A stretch of DNA of 40,094 nt from Streptomyces sp. MBT53 (GTDB lineage: Bacteria; Actinomycetota; Actinomycetes; Streptomycetales; Streptomycetaceae), in assembly GCF_016654115.1 (NCBI RefSeq), contig NZ_JAEQAZ010000073.1, forward strand, positions 1 to 40,094. Reading direction: 5' to 3'. Each line of letters starts with the position of its first letter. The stretch's first letter is position 1. Made by a program: the position numbers and the translations under genes. Below are positions 1 to 7,287 of the stretch, piece by piece. Under the pieces are notes generated by a model. It was not told where the DNA came from and did not search any database. It saw only the letters and a list, made by a program, of their open reading frames with translations.

Positions 1-1
1 G

Positions 2-514
2 CCCTCGGCCAGCGCGTCCCCGTCCCCCTCCCCCACCGCCTCCGCGCTGCCCGCCGGATTCCGGGTGTTCAAGGCGCCGGAGGGCTTCTCCGTCGCGCTC
101 CCCAAGGGCTGGAAGGTGGTGGACACCCAGAAGGACGGCGACATCGCCTACCGCGTCACCTTCGGCGCCTCGGGCGACCCGCGCACGCTGGCCGTGACGT
201 ACAGCACGCAGGCGGGCCCGGACCCGGTCGCCGTCTGGCGCGACGACGTCCTGCCGGGGCTGAAGCAGACCGAGGGCTTCCAGCAGATCGGCGACATCAA
301 GGCCACGACGTACCAGGGCGACAAGGCGGCCGACCTGGAGTGGTTCTCCGGCACCGGCGACAACAAGGTGCGTACGCTCGGGCGCGGTTTCCTGATCGGC
401 GGCGGGCGCAGTTTCTCGCTACGGTGGACGACGCCCGCCGACGAGTGGAACGACGCGGCCAACCGTCAGGCGCTCCAGACCTTCTTCAAGACCTTCAAGC
501 GGTCGGTGAACTGA
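2..514 (+). CDS. C-terminal part of an exported or membrane-anchored protein (5' end outside window)
   Basis: The reading frame is open from the first bases of the window, so the gene begins upstream. The visible part starts with a Ser/Pro/Ala-rich linker (about 20 residues) and continues into a compact domain of about 150 residues ending FFKTFKRSVN before the stop. The domain has alternating beta-strand-like segments, Gly/Trp-rich turns and no cysteine. A low-complexity Ser/Pro linker followed by such a domain is typical of the extracellular part of streptomycete Ser/Thr protein kinases and of some lipoproteins, but no kinase motif lies inside the window. An internal GTG at 65 could be mistaken for a start, but the linker upstream in the same frame argues against it. 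The function is inferred only. Confidence 0.6.
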   Translation, partial: PSASASPSPSPTASALPAGFRVFKAPEGFSVALPKGWKVVDTQKDGDIAYRVTFGASGDPRTLAVTYSTQAGPDPVAVWRDDVLPGLKQTEGFQQIGDIKATTYQGDKAADLEWFSGTGDNKVRTLGRGFLIGGGRSFSLRWTTPADEWNDAANRQALQTFFKTFKRSVN

Positions 515-611
515 CGGCGACGCGAGGGCCGGGCACTCAAACCAGCGGCAATGGGTGGATATAGGCTGCCTGTTCGCACCATGCCTCATCTCAAGCCCAG
601 GAGAGTCCGCC

Positions 612-1643
612 TTGACCGTAGTGATCGACCAGGCCGAGACGTCCTTCACCGCCCTCGACGACGCCGGCCTCGTCGCCCGGGACGCGCACGAGTTCGGAGC
701 CTACGCCCGCACCGGCGGCTGGGCCTTCGGCCTGAAGGTGGCGCGCAGCGTACGGCCCGGCGGGCAGAGCGCGGACGAGACGCCGAAGGTGTCCGCGAAG
801 GAGTTCGCCGAACTCGCCGACTGCTCCCCCGAGCGTGTCATGCGCTACTACAAGGCCTGGGACCGGGCCGCGGACGACGGTCTCGTCCCGCACTTCGAGG
901 AGCTGGCCCCCGGCCAGGAGGTCGAACTCCCGGACGCCGACGTGTGGTTGAACTACTACGTCTCCCGCTCCTCCGCCACCTCCGAGCGCGGCACCGCCAT
1001 CTCCGAGGCCGCCGAGGCGGAGGGCATCCGCCCCACCAAGGCCCTTGAGGTCGCGGAGAACCCGACCGCGCTGCGTGCCGCGATCCTCGCCGACCCGTCC
1101 ACCGCGCGGGCGGCCCGGCAGGCGCTGCTCGACCGCGTGCGCGAAGACCCCGAGCTGCAGGCCGAGTTGGCCCGCGACGTGGTCCGCACCGACGACCTGA
1201 AGAAGGCCGTCGCGACGGAGAGCCGCTCGGCGGACCGGATCGGCTACGTCCGCCAGATCGCCGAGTCCGGCCAGATCAAGACCCCCGCCGGCCAGACCGT
1301 CGACGCGCCCCTCGACGTACGCCAGGAGGCCGAGCGCCACCTCTCGCTGCTCGACGAGCTGGAGGAGGGCGAGGACACCGGCGAGTGGGCCACCGAGGCC
1401 TACGACACCATGAAGAACCTGGTCGTCGAGACGGTGGAGGCCGACCCCGAACTCCGCGTCCAGGAACGGCGGACGAAGTTCTACAGCAGCCTCCAGAAGG
1501 CCACGAAGGTGTTCGAGGAGCTGACCTTCGACGACGCCCAGGACTTCTTCGAGGACGACATGGTCAAGCGTCTTGAGGAGCTCCAGCAGGCCATCGACAG
1601 CTGCCTCACCGCGCTGCGCAAGAGCACCACTCCGGCTGAGTAG
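612..1643 (+). CDS. Unrecognised helical protein with a possible helix-turn-helix
   Basis: Encodes 343 residues from a TTG start preceded by CAGGAGAG at a good distance; an in-frame GTG at 555 has no ribosome binding site. The protein is acidic, almost entirely helical, and has no signal peptide or membrane segment. Residues around 60-95 (KEFAELADCSPERVMRYYKAWDRAA) read like a helix-turn-helix followed by a long helix. The rest contains charged helices ending in a coiled-coil-like segment (KRLEELQQAIDSCLTALRK). I do not recognise the family. A DNA-binding or plasmid/phage-type regulator is possible, but this rests on the HTH-like stretch alone. A long hairpin follows the stop. Confidence 0.72.
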   Translation: MTVVIDQAETSFTALDDAGLVARDAHEFGAYARTGGWAFGLKVARSVRPGGQSADETPKVSAKEFAELADCSPERVMRYYKAWDRAADDGLVPHFEELAPGQEVELPDADVWLNYYVSRSSATSERGTAISEAAEAEGIRPTKALEVAENPTALRAAILADPSTARAARQALLDRVREDPELQAELARDVVRTDDLKKAVATESRSADRIGYVRQIAESGQIKTPAGQTVDAPLDVRQEAERHLSLLDELEEGEDTGEWATEAYDTMKNLVVETVEADPELRVQERRTKFYSSLQKATKVFEELTFDDAQDFFEDDMVKRLEELQQAIDSCLTALRKSTTPAE

Positions 1644-1670
1644 CCGTACTCATGCAGCGGCTTCGGCCTT

Positions 1671-1716
1671 CGGACACGATGGGGCTCCCCACGACAAGGG
1701 AGCCCCATCGTGTCCG
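1671..1716. terminator. 19-bp perfect inverted repeat, terminator overlapping the next gene's start
   Basis: Left arm CGGACACGATGGGGCTCCC (1671-1689) and its exact complement at 1698-1716 flank an 8-nt loop. The hairpin begins 28 nt after the stop at 1643 and should act as a terminator, although no T-tract follows. The right arm contains GGGAG (1698-1702), the only plausible Shine-Dalgarno for the GTG at 1710, and the GTG itself. Read-through transcripts would therefore bury that start. Confidence 0.75.
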
Positions 1717-2402
1717 TTCTCGCTTCCGCGCCGCGGCGCCGGCTGCCCGCCGCCATGGTCGCGCTGGTGATCGTCGGCATGGCCCTCTCGGCATGGCGTC
1801 CGCACGACCGCACGACGTGGTTCCTGGAGACCGTGTGGATCTTCGTCGGACTCCCGGTGATCGTCCTCACCTGGCGGCGCTTCCCCCTCACCGGCCTCCT
1901 GTGCTGCCTGCTCGCCGCGCACGCGCTGGTCCTCGCCGTGGGCGGCCACTACACCTACGCGCAGGTGCCGGTCGGCGACTGGGTCCGTGACACGTTCGGA
2001 CTCAGCCGGAATCCCTACGACCGTTTCGGCCACCTCATGCAGGGCTTCGTACCGGCGCTCCTGGTACGGGAGTTGCTCGTCCGCACCTCGCCCCTGCGCG
2101 GCAGTCGCTGGCTGGCGCCGCTCACCGTGTGCGCGTGCCTCGCCTTCAGCGCCCTCTTCGAGCTGTTCGAGTGGGCGGCTGCCGTGATCGGCGGCCACAG
2201 CGCGGACGCGTTCCTGGCCACGCAGGGGGATGTGTGGGACACACAGTGGGACATGTTCTGCGCGCTGATCGGCGCCACGCTCTCGGTACTGCTGCTCAGC
2301 CGGGTCCACGACCGGCAGCTGGCGCGGCTCGGGGTCATCGGGTCGTATGCCGGTACCGCGCCCACATGGGCAGCACGAACCAGCACAGCAGGTACCAGGT
2401 GA
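1710..2402 (+). CDS. DUF2238 / YjdF-type integral membrane protein
   Basis: Encodes 230 residues with about six hydrophobic segments. The family signature is visible in YDRFGHLMQGFVPALLVRE, the membrane motif FSALFELFEWAAAV, and the closing DVWDTQWDMFCALIGA. These match the DUF2238 (YjdF-like) inner membrane family, whose function is unknown. The GTG start at 1710 has GGGAG seven bases upstream; a later ATG at 1755 has no ribosome binding site. The last 20-odd residues (SYAGTAPTWAARTSTAGTR) look atypical and are encoded in DNA that also encodes the C-terminus of the convergent DUF6328 gene. That suggests loss of an earlier stop or tail extension. Family assignment is firm, biochemical role unknown. 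Confidence 0.8.
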   Translation: MSVLASAPRRRLPAAMVALVIVGMALSAWRPHDRTTWFLETVWIFVGLPVIVLTWRRFPLTGLLCCLLAAHALVLAVGGHYTYAQVPVGDWVRDTFGLSRNPYDRFGHLMQGFVPALLVRELLVRTSPLRGSRWLAPLTVCACLAFSALFELFEWAAAVIGGHSADAFLATQGDVWDTQWDMFCALIGATLSVLLLSRVHDRQLARLGVIGSYAGTAPTWAARTSTAGTR

Positions 2403-2820
2403 CCACCCCCGCGACCAGCCAGGGCACGTACGCGGAGTGGGTGGCGACCCGGAGGACCAGCAGGAGCGCGGCGGTCATGGTGGCGAGCAGCAGGACGAGG
2501 CCGACGAAGGTCAGCCGGGACGCCCAGCGCACGGCCCGGGGTTTCACGCTCCGGCCGGAGACCAGGCGGTGCAGGGAGACCGGGCCGATCAGCGCTCCGG
2601 TGGCGGTGGCGCCGAGGACGACGGTCACGACGTAGAGGATCTGGTTCGCGTGCTCCAGCTGGTCGTACTTGGGAGTGAAGACGACGGTGAGCAGGAACCC
2701 GAAGAGGATCTGTACGCCGGTCTGCGCGACCCGGACCTCCTGGATGAGCTCGCCCCACATCCGGTCCGCGCGCTCCTCGTCGGACTCGTCGCGTCCTGTC
2801 CGCCGGTCGTCCTGGGTCAT
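2335..2820 (-). CDS. DUF6328-type small membrane protein
   Basis: Encodes 161 residues from ATG 2820. A charged N-terminus (MTQDDRRTGRDESDEERADR) precedes WGELIQEVRVAQTGVQILFGFLL, the family hallmark, then four hydrophobic helices with a basic turn (LHRLVSGRSVKPRAVRWASR) between them. This fits the DUF6328 family of actinobacterial four-helix membrane proteins of unknown function. An upstream ATG at 2886 would add 22 residues unlike family N-termini. No clear Shine-Dalgarno precedes 2820; instead an 8-bp inverted repeat lies directly upstream, so the start may be leaderless or hairpin-controlled. The 3' end overlaps the convergent DUF2238 gene by 68 bp. Confidence 0.75.
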   Translation of the reverse strand: MTQDDRRTGRDESDEERADRMWGELIQEVRVAQTGVQILFGFLLTVVFTPKYDQLEHANQILYVVTVVLGATATGALIGPVSLHRLVSGRSVKPRAVRWASRLTFVGLVLLLATMTAALLLVLRVATHSAYVPWLVAGVVTWYLLCWFVLPMWARYRHTTR

Positions 2821-2842
2821 GCGGTCCGTGTAACCGGACCGC
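2821..2842. promoter_or_regulatory. Inverted repeat abutting a start codon
   Basis: GCGGTCCG-TGTAAC-CGGACCGC is a perfect 8-bp inverted repeat with a 6-nt spacer. It ends immediately next to the ATG (2820) of the minus-strand DUF6328 gene, where a ribosome binding site is missing. It could be a repressor operator or an RNA hairpin; sequence alone cannot decide. Confidence 0.45.
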
Positions 2843-2898
2843 CGGCCGTTCAAACGGAGACCCGCTGAGCAGAAGGCCCCTCCCATCAGCGCCAGGAG

Positions 2899-3882
2899 CT
2901 ACCAGCGGCCCTCCACCTGGTCCTTGATCCGGCGGTCGTAGAGGTCTCGGATCACGCTGAGCGTGGTCTCGGACAGGGCGGGCAGTCCGGCCGCCGCCGC
3001 GTTGGCGCGGGCCTGTTCGGGTGAGCGGGCGCCGGGGATGACCGTGGTGACACCGGGCTGGTCGATGATCCAGCGCAGGGCCAGCTGGGCCGGGGTGTAT
3101 CCCTCGGGGGCCAGCGCGGAGAACTCGGCGGCGGCCTCGACGCCCGTCGTGTAGTCGACGCCGGAGAAGGTCTCGCCCTGGTCGAAGGCCTCGCCGTGGC
3201 GGTTGTAGGTGCGGTGGTCGTTCTCCGGGAAGACCGTGTCCTTGGTGTACTTGCCGGACAGCAGACCGGAGGCGAGCGGCACGCGCGCGATGATGCCGAC
3301 GCCCGCCTCCTGGGCGGCCGGGAGCACCTTGAGCAGGGGCTTCATGCGGAACGCGTTGAGGATGATCTGCACGCTGGTCACGTTCGGCCGGGCGATCGCG
3401 GTGAGGGCTTCCGCGCAGGTCTCGACGCTGACGCCGTACCGCGCGATGCGCTCCTCCGCGACCAGGGTGTCCAGGGCGTCGAAGACCTCGTCCGAGGAGT
3501 AGACCGGCGTCGGCGGGCAGTGCAGCTGCACCAGGTCGATGCGGTCGACGCCGAGGTTGCGGCGCGAACGGTCGTTCCACGCGCGGAAGTTGTCGAGGAC
3601 GTAGTTCTCGGGGATCTGGTCGACGCGCCGGCCCATCTTCGTCGCGACCAGGACATGCAGATCGGGCCGGCCGGCGAGGAAGGTGGCGATGGTCTGCTCG
3701 CTGCGCCCGTCGCCGTACACGTCGGCCGTGTCGAAGAAGGTCACCCCCGACTCGGCAGCCGCCTCCAGCACGGCAAGGGCTTCCTTGTCGTCGACGTCTC
3801 CCCAGTCGGCGCCCAGCTGCCAGGTGCCGAGACCGACGACGGATGCCTGCTGCTGCGACCTGCCGATTACACGTTCGTCCAT
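2899..3882 (-). CDS. Aldo/keto reductase
   Basis: Encodes 327 residues, full length for the family. An NAD(P)H-dependent carbonyl reductase of the (beta/alpha)8-barrel aldo/keto reductase superfamily. The catalytic tetrad is complete: D51 and Y56 in FFDTADVYGDGRSE, K82 in LVATKMGRR, and H121 in IDLVQLHCPP. The C-terminal cofactor signature is present as TTVIPGARSPEQARANAAA, which binds the NADPH phosphate. It starts at ATG 3882. The enzyme is cytosolic, with no signal sequence. Its substrate cannot be read from the sequence. It is transcribed divergently from the cholesterol oxidase-like gene, with 130 bases between the two starts. Confidence 0.93.
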   Translation of the reverse strand: MDERVIGRSQQQASVVGLGTWQLGADWGDVDDKEALAVLEAAAESGVTFFDTADVYGDGRSEQTIATFLAGRPDLHVLVATKMGRRVDQIPENYVLDNFRAWNDRSRRNLGVDRIDLVQLHCPPTPVYSSDEVFDALDTLVAEERIARYGVSVETCAEALTAIARPNVTSVQIILNAFRMKPLLKVLPAAQEAGVGIIARVPLASGLLSGKYTKDTVFPENDHRTYNRHGEAFDQGETFSGVDYTTGVEAAAEFSALAPEGYTPAQLALRWIIDQPGVTTVIPGARSPEQARANAAAAGLPALSETTLSVIRDLYDRRIKDQVEGRW

Positions 3883-4012
3883 GTCACCAGTCTGTCATCC
3901 GGCACCGACATCCGCGGAACGGGCTCCTCCGGGCCGCCGGCTGTGAATCCTTCACTCACACGGGTGAACCAGTTCGACAGGCTGCCTACTCGTGTCAACT
4001 CCCGCCTAGCGT

Positions 4013-5740
4013 GTGCGCGTGACCGATCATGTGGCGAACAACCTCCAATCAGGGAACGGCAGTTCCGCTCCCTGGACCCGTCGTGGCTTCCTCCTCTCGG
4101 CGGCGGCCCTGGCCACCGTGCCCGTCCTCCTGACGGCCGATCCGGCCCTCGCCGCGGCCGAACTGCCCGACTTCCCGGCCGAGGTCGACCTCTACCGCTC
4201 GGCGTACCGCAACTGGGTCGGCGAGATCACCGCCGACGGGCTGTGGGCCTGCGCACCGACCGACGCCGACCAGGTGGTGTCCGTCGTCAACTGGGCCTGG
4301 CAGCACGGCCGGCGGGTCCGCGCCCGCGGCTCCTCGCACGGCTGGTCACCGCTGACCATCGAGTCCGGTACGGCGTCCGACGCGCCGGTGCTGCTGGTGG
4401 ACACCGCCCCGCACCTCACCGGCCTGACCCTGGATTCCGCCTCGGCCGTCCGGGCCGGCACCGGTGTCACCCTGGAGGCGCTGCTCACGTTCCTGGAGGG
4501 GCACGGCCTCGGTCTCACCGCCGCCCCCGCCCCCGGCGATCTGACGCTCGGCGGCGCCCTGGCCATCGACGCGCACGGCACGGCCGTACCGGCGAAGGGC
4601 GAGGAGCGGACGGCCGGGCACACGTTCGGGTCGCTCAGCAATCTGGTGCTGTCGCTGACGGCGGTGGTGTGGGACTCGGACACCGGCGCGTACGTCCTGC
4701 GGACCTACACCCGTGACGAGGCGGACTGCGCGGCGCTCCTCACCCATCTGGGGCGTTCACTGGTCACCGAGGTCGTGCTGCGCGTGGGCGCGAACGCGAA
4801 TCTGCGCTGTCTGAGCCGTACGGACATCCCGGCCACCGAACTCTTCGCGGCGCCCGGGTCCGACGGGCGTACCTTCGCGAGCTTCCTGGACGAGGCGGGG
4901 CGGGCCGAGGCGATCTGGTTCGCGTTCACCGAGTTCCCCTGGCTGAAGGTGTGGAGCGTCGCACCGACCAAGCCGTTGACCTCGCGACGCGTCTCGTCGC
5001 CGTACAACTATCCGTTCTCCGACAACGTGCCGACGCTGGTCGCGGATCTCGTCGGGCGGATCCTGTCCGACGGCGCGTGGTATCTGGCACCGGTGCTCGG
5101 CAACGCCCAACTCGACGTCGCCGCGCTGGGGTTGACGGCGACGCTGTCGGCGGACATCTGGGGGCCGTCGAAGAACACGCTGCTCTACGTCAGGCCGACG
5201 ACACTTCGGGAGACCGCCAACGGTTACGCCGTGCTCACCGCACTCGCCCAAGTGCAGCGCGTGGTGCACGAGTTCACCGAGTTCTACCGGGAGCGGCTCG
5301 CCGCGTACGCCGCGCTCGGCCGGTTCCCGGTCAACGGCACCGTCGAGATCCGGGTGACCGGCCTCGACCACTCCGCCGACGCCGAACTCACCGGCGCACG
5401 AGCCCCGTTGCTGTCAGCGCTGCGGCCGAGCGCCGAGCACCCCGAGTGGGACACGGCCGTCTGGCTGGACGTCCTGACACTGCCCGGCACGCCCTACGCG
5501 GAGGAATTCCTGCGGGAGTTGGAGCAGTTCCTGTTCCGCTCGTTCGACGGCACCCGGGTCGAGTGGTCCAAGGGCTGGGCCTACACCGACCAGGCCGCGT
5601 GGAGCGACGAGCAGGTGCTGGGGACGGCGGTCCCGGGTTCGTTCGGGGAGTCGGTGTGGGGGCAGGCGGCCGGGACCTTCGACCGGCTCGACCCGCACGG
5701 GGTGTTCGGGAACGCCTTCCTGGACCGGCTGTTCGGCTAG
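4013..5740 (+). CDS. Tat-exported class II (VAO-fold) cholesterol oxidase-like flavoenzyme
   Basis: Encodes 575 residues. An N-terminal twin-arginine leader (WTRRGFLLSAAALATVPVL, then ALAAA) directs a folded flavoprotein out of the cell. The FAD-binding half shows the PP-loop (VRARGSSHGWSP), with H109 at the position where covalent-FAD enzymes of the vanillyl-alcohol-oxidase fold attach the flavin, and GDLTLGGALAIDAHGTAVP further on. The C-terminal half matches the substrate domain of Brevibacterium type II cholesterol oxidase (NYPFSDNVP, WGPSKNTLLYVRPTTLRET). The family oxidises the 3-beta-hydroxyl of sterols to the ketone with release of H2O2; another sterol or alcohol substrate is possible. 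No good Shine-Dalgarno exists; GTG codons at 4013, 4019 and 4031 compete. TAGCGT at 4007-4012 could be a -10 box for a near-leaderless message. Confidence 0.85.
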   Translation: MRVTDHVANNLQSGNGSSAPWTRRGFLLSAAALATVPVLLTADPALAAAELPDFPAEVDLYRSAYRNWVGEITADGLWACAPTDADQVVSVVNWAWQHGRRVRARGSSHGWSPLTIESGTASDAPVLLVDTAPHLTGLTLDSASAVRAGTGVTLEALLTFLEGHGLGLTAAPAPGDLTLGGALAIDAHGTAVPAKGEERTAGHTFGSLSNLVLSLTAVVWDSDTGAYVLRTYTRDEADCAALLTHLGRSLVTEVVLRVGANANLRCLSRTDIPATELFAAPGSDGRTFASFLDEAGRAEAIWFAFTEFPWLKVWSVAPTKPLTSRRVSSPYNYPFSDNVPTLVADLVGRILSDGAWYLAPVLGNAQLDVAALGLTATLSADIWGPSKNTLLYVRPTTLRETANGYAVLTALAQVQRVVHEFTEFYRERLAAYAALGRFPVNGTVEIRVTGLDHSADAELTGARAPLLSALRPSAEHPEWDTAVWLDVLTLPGTPYAEEFLRELEQFLFRSFDGTRVEWSKGWAYTDQAAWSDEQVLGTAVPGSFGESVWGQAAGTFDRLDPHGVFGNAFLDRLFG

Positions 5741-5751
5741 CACTGACTAGG

Positions 5752-5774
5752 CTGTGTCCGGGATCTTGACACAG
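5752..5774. repeat. Short inverted repeat between oxidase and prenyl-synthase genes
   Basis: CTGTGTC (5752-5758) and GACACAG (5768-5774) form a 7-bp stem with a 9-nt loop, ending where the ribosome binding site of the next gene begins. It may be a weak attenuator or be incidental. Confidence 0.3.
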
Positions 5775-5782
5775 GGAGAGCT

Positions 5783-6706
5783 GTGACCAGCTGGCCGACC
5801 ACGCTGACGAAGGCGGGCATCACCGACGCGCGACTGCGGCGCGCCTACGACGCCCAGCGCGGGATCGTCCGCAGGTTCGCGCTGCACGAGTACGTGGCGG
5901 TACGGCTGTTGCTGCCGGCGGAGCTGCATCCGCCGGTCGTCGCCGCGGTGGCCTACATGCACACGACCGACGAACTCATCGACACGGGTGCAGTGGACGC
6001 GCGTGCGGCGGCCCTCGCGGCCTGGGACGCCGAGACCACGGCGGCTCTGGAGGGCGGCGAACCACCCGAGCAGGACGGCCTGTTGGCGCTCTGGGACACG
6101 GTTCGCCGTCATCCGGACATGGCGGTCCGGGTGCGGGCCTTCCTCGACGGCGCTCCCGTCGAGGCGAGTTGGACCGGCTTCGAGACGGAGGCCGACTTCC
6201 AGGCGTACGTGGACAGTTACTCGCTGCCCGCCCTGATGCTGACCGCGTCGCTGCTCGCGCCGGCCGACCCCGAAACGTACAAGTCATTCATCCAGGGGTG
6301 CCGGGATCTGATCGAGGGCTGGCAGCGCAGCGATTTCCTCGCCGACCTACGCGAGGACGCCGAGAACGACCGCATCGGCATCCCCCGGGACGAACTCGCC
6401 CGGCACGGGCTGAAGTTCGAGGATCTGCGGAGCAGGTCGGAAGCGTGCGTGCCCGCGCTGGACCAGGTGGTCCGGGCGCAGGCCGACCTCGCCGAGACCA
6501 CGCTCGCAAGCTGCCGTGCGCTTCCCGCGCTGGTCGCGGCGGAACACCGGCCGTTCCTCGACGCCTTGCTCGCCGTCCAGGAACTGCGGCTCGGCGCGGT
6601 ACGACGCGCAGGAGGCAGGGTCCTGCTGCGCGACACGGGGCCGTCGGCGTTCGCCACACTGCGGGTTCTGGCCCGGCAGTACCGCAGGGCTCGCCGGTAC
6701 GCCTAG
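5783..6706 (+). CDS. Phytoene/squalene synthase family protein
   Basis: Encodes 307 residues from a GTG with GGGAGA just upstream. It belongs to the head-to-head prenyl transferases (SQS/PSY family), all-helical enzymes that condense two prenyl diphosphates. The first Asp-rich motif is D63-ELI-D67. The second is D184-FLA-D188 followed by REDAENDRIGIP, matching the family's ILRDVGEDA-x-RVYLP pattern with substitutions; the usual Gln-Leu-x-Asn before it is replaced by GWQRSD. No carotenoid, hopanoid or squalene cyclase genes are in the window, so the product cannot be assigned. The stop lies 42 nt after the oxidase gene's stop-to-start gap, in the same direction, and an operon is possible. Its TAG overlaps the convergent TetR stop at CTAG (6703-6706). 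Confidence 0.85.
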   Translation: MTSWPTTLTKAGITDARLRRAYDAQRGIVRRFALHEYVAVRLLLPAELHPPVVAAVAYMHTTDELIDTGAVDARAAALAAWDAETTAALEGGEPPEQDGLLALWDTVRRHPDMAVRVRAFLDGAPVEASWTGFETEADFQAYVDSYSLPALMLTASLLAPADPETYKSFIQGCRDLIEGWQRSDFLADLREDAENDRIGIPRDELARHGLKFEDLRSRSEACVPALDQVVRAQADLAETTLASCRALPALVAAEHRPFLDALLAVQELRLGAVRRAGGRVLLRDTGPSAFATLRVLARQYRRARRYA

Positions 6707-7287
6707 GAGTCCAAGTGGGCCTGCACAGTGGGCCCGTAGCGGTCCACGATGACGTCCGTCGCGGTCTCGCGCAGCCGGGTGCCGCGTGCGATGCCGTACA
6801 TCACGCCGAGGCCGAGGACGGTGGAGACGGCCAGTTCGGCACGGAGGGCGGCGTCGGGGCCGGGGAGCCGTCCGGCGAGGCGGTCGACCACCTGGGCGCG
6901 GAAGTTGACGCGCAGGATGTCCCCGTGGTCGCCCTGGAGGGGCGCGAACGCGATGCGCAGCAGCGGGTCGGCGCCCCGTTCGCGCTGGCTGACCAGGACG
7001 TGCCGGACCATGTGGCGGCCGAGTTCGTCGAGCGGGGCATCCAGCAGGGCCTCCGCGTCCGACTCGAAGGACATCACGCGGGCGAAGAGGGCTTCCTTGT
7101 TGCCGAAGTACTTGAGGATCAACGGGGCGCTGACACCGGCGCGTTCGGCCACGACCTTGAGGGTGATGTCGGCGTGCGCGTTCCGGGCGAGGAGGTAGCG
7201 GGCCGCCCTGAGGATGGCCGCCTTGGTCGCCTCGGCGTCCCGGCGTGCGGGCGGGGACGCGGTGGGTGGGGTGCTCACGGCCCTCAT
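6703..7287 (-). CDS. TetR/AcrR-family transcriptional regulator (efflux-linked)
   Basis: Encodes 194 residues. The N-terminal DNA-binding domain is clear: AILRAARYLLARNAHADITLKVVAERAGVS, then the recognition helix APLILKYFGNKEALFARV. The C-terminal ligand domain is divergent, as usual. The ATG at 7287 overlaps the TGA of the upstream MFS gene (ATGA), which supports this start over the GTG at 7278 and implies translational coupling. Being the last gene of a transporter-regulator pair, it probably represses its own operon through the double palindrome at 8801-8842. The inducer is likely an MFS substrate, but this is inference. The gene is convergent with the prenyl synthase gene and shares the CTAG stop overlap. 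Confidence 0.9.
   Translation of the reverse strand: MRAVSTPPTASPPARRDAEATKAAILRAARYLLARNAHADITLKVVAERAGVSAPLILKYFGNKEALFARVMSFESDAEALLDAPLDELGRHMVRHVLVSQRERGADPLLRIAFAPLQGDHGDILRVNFRAQVVDRLAGRLPGPDAALRAELAVSTVLGLGVMYGIARGTRLRETATDVIVDRYGPTVQAHLDS

Noticed and set aside
3196..4716. 500-codon plus-strand open frame spanning the aldo/keto reductase and the oxidase start
   Set aside because: It crosses two well-supported genes, has no ribosome binding site and its translation is low-complexity.
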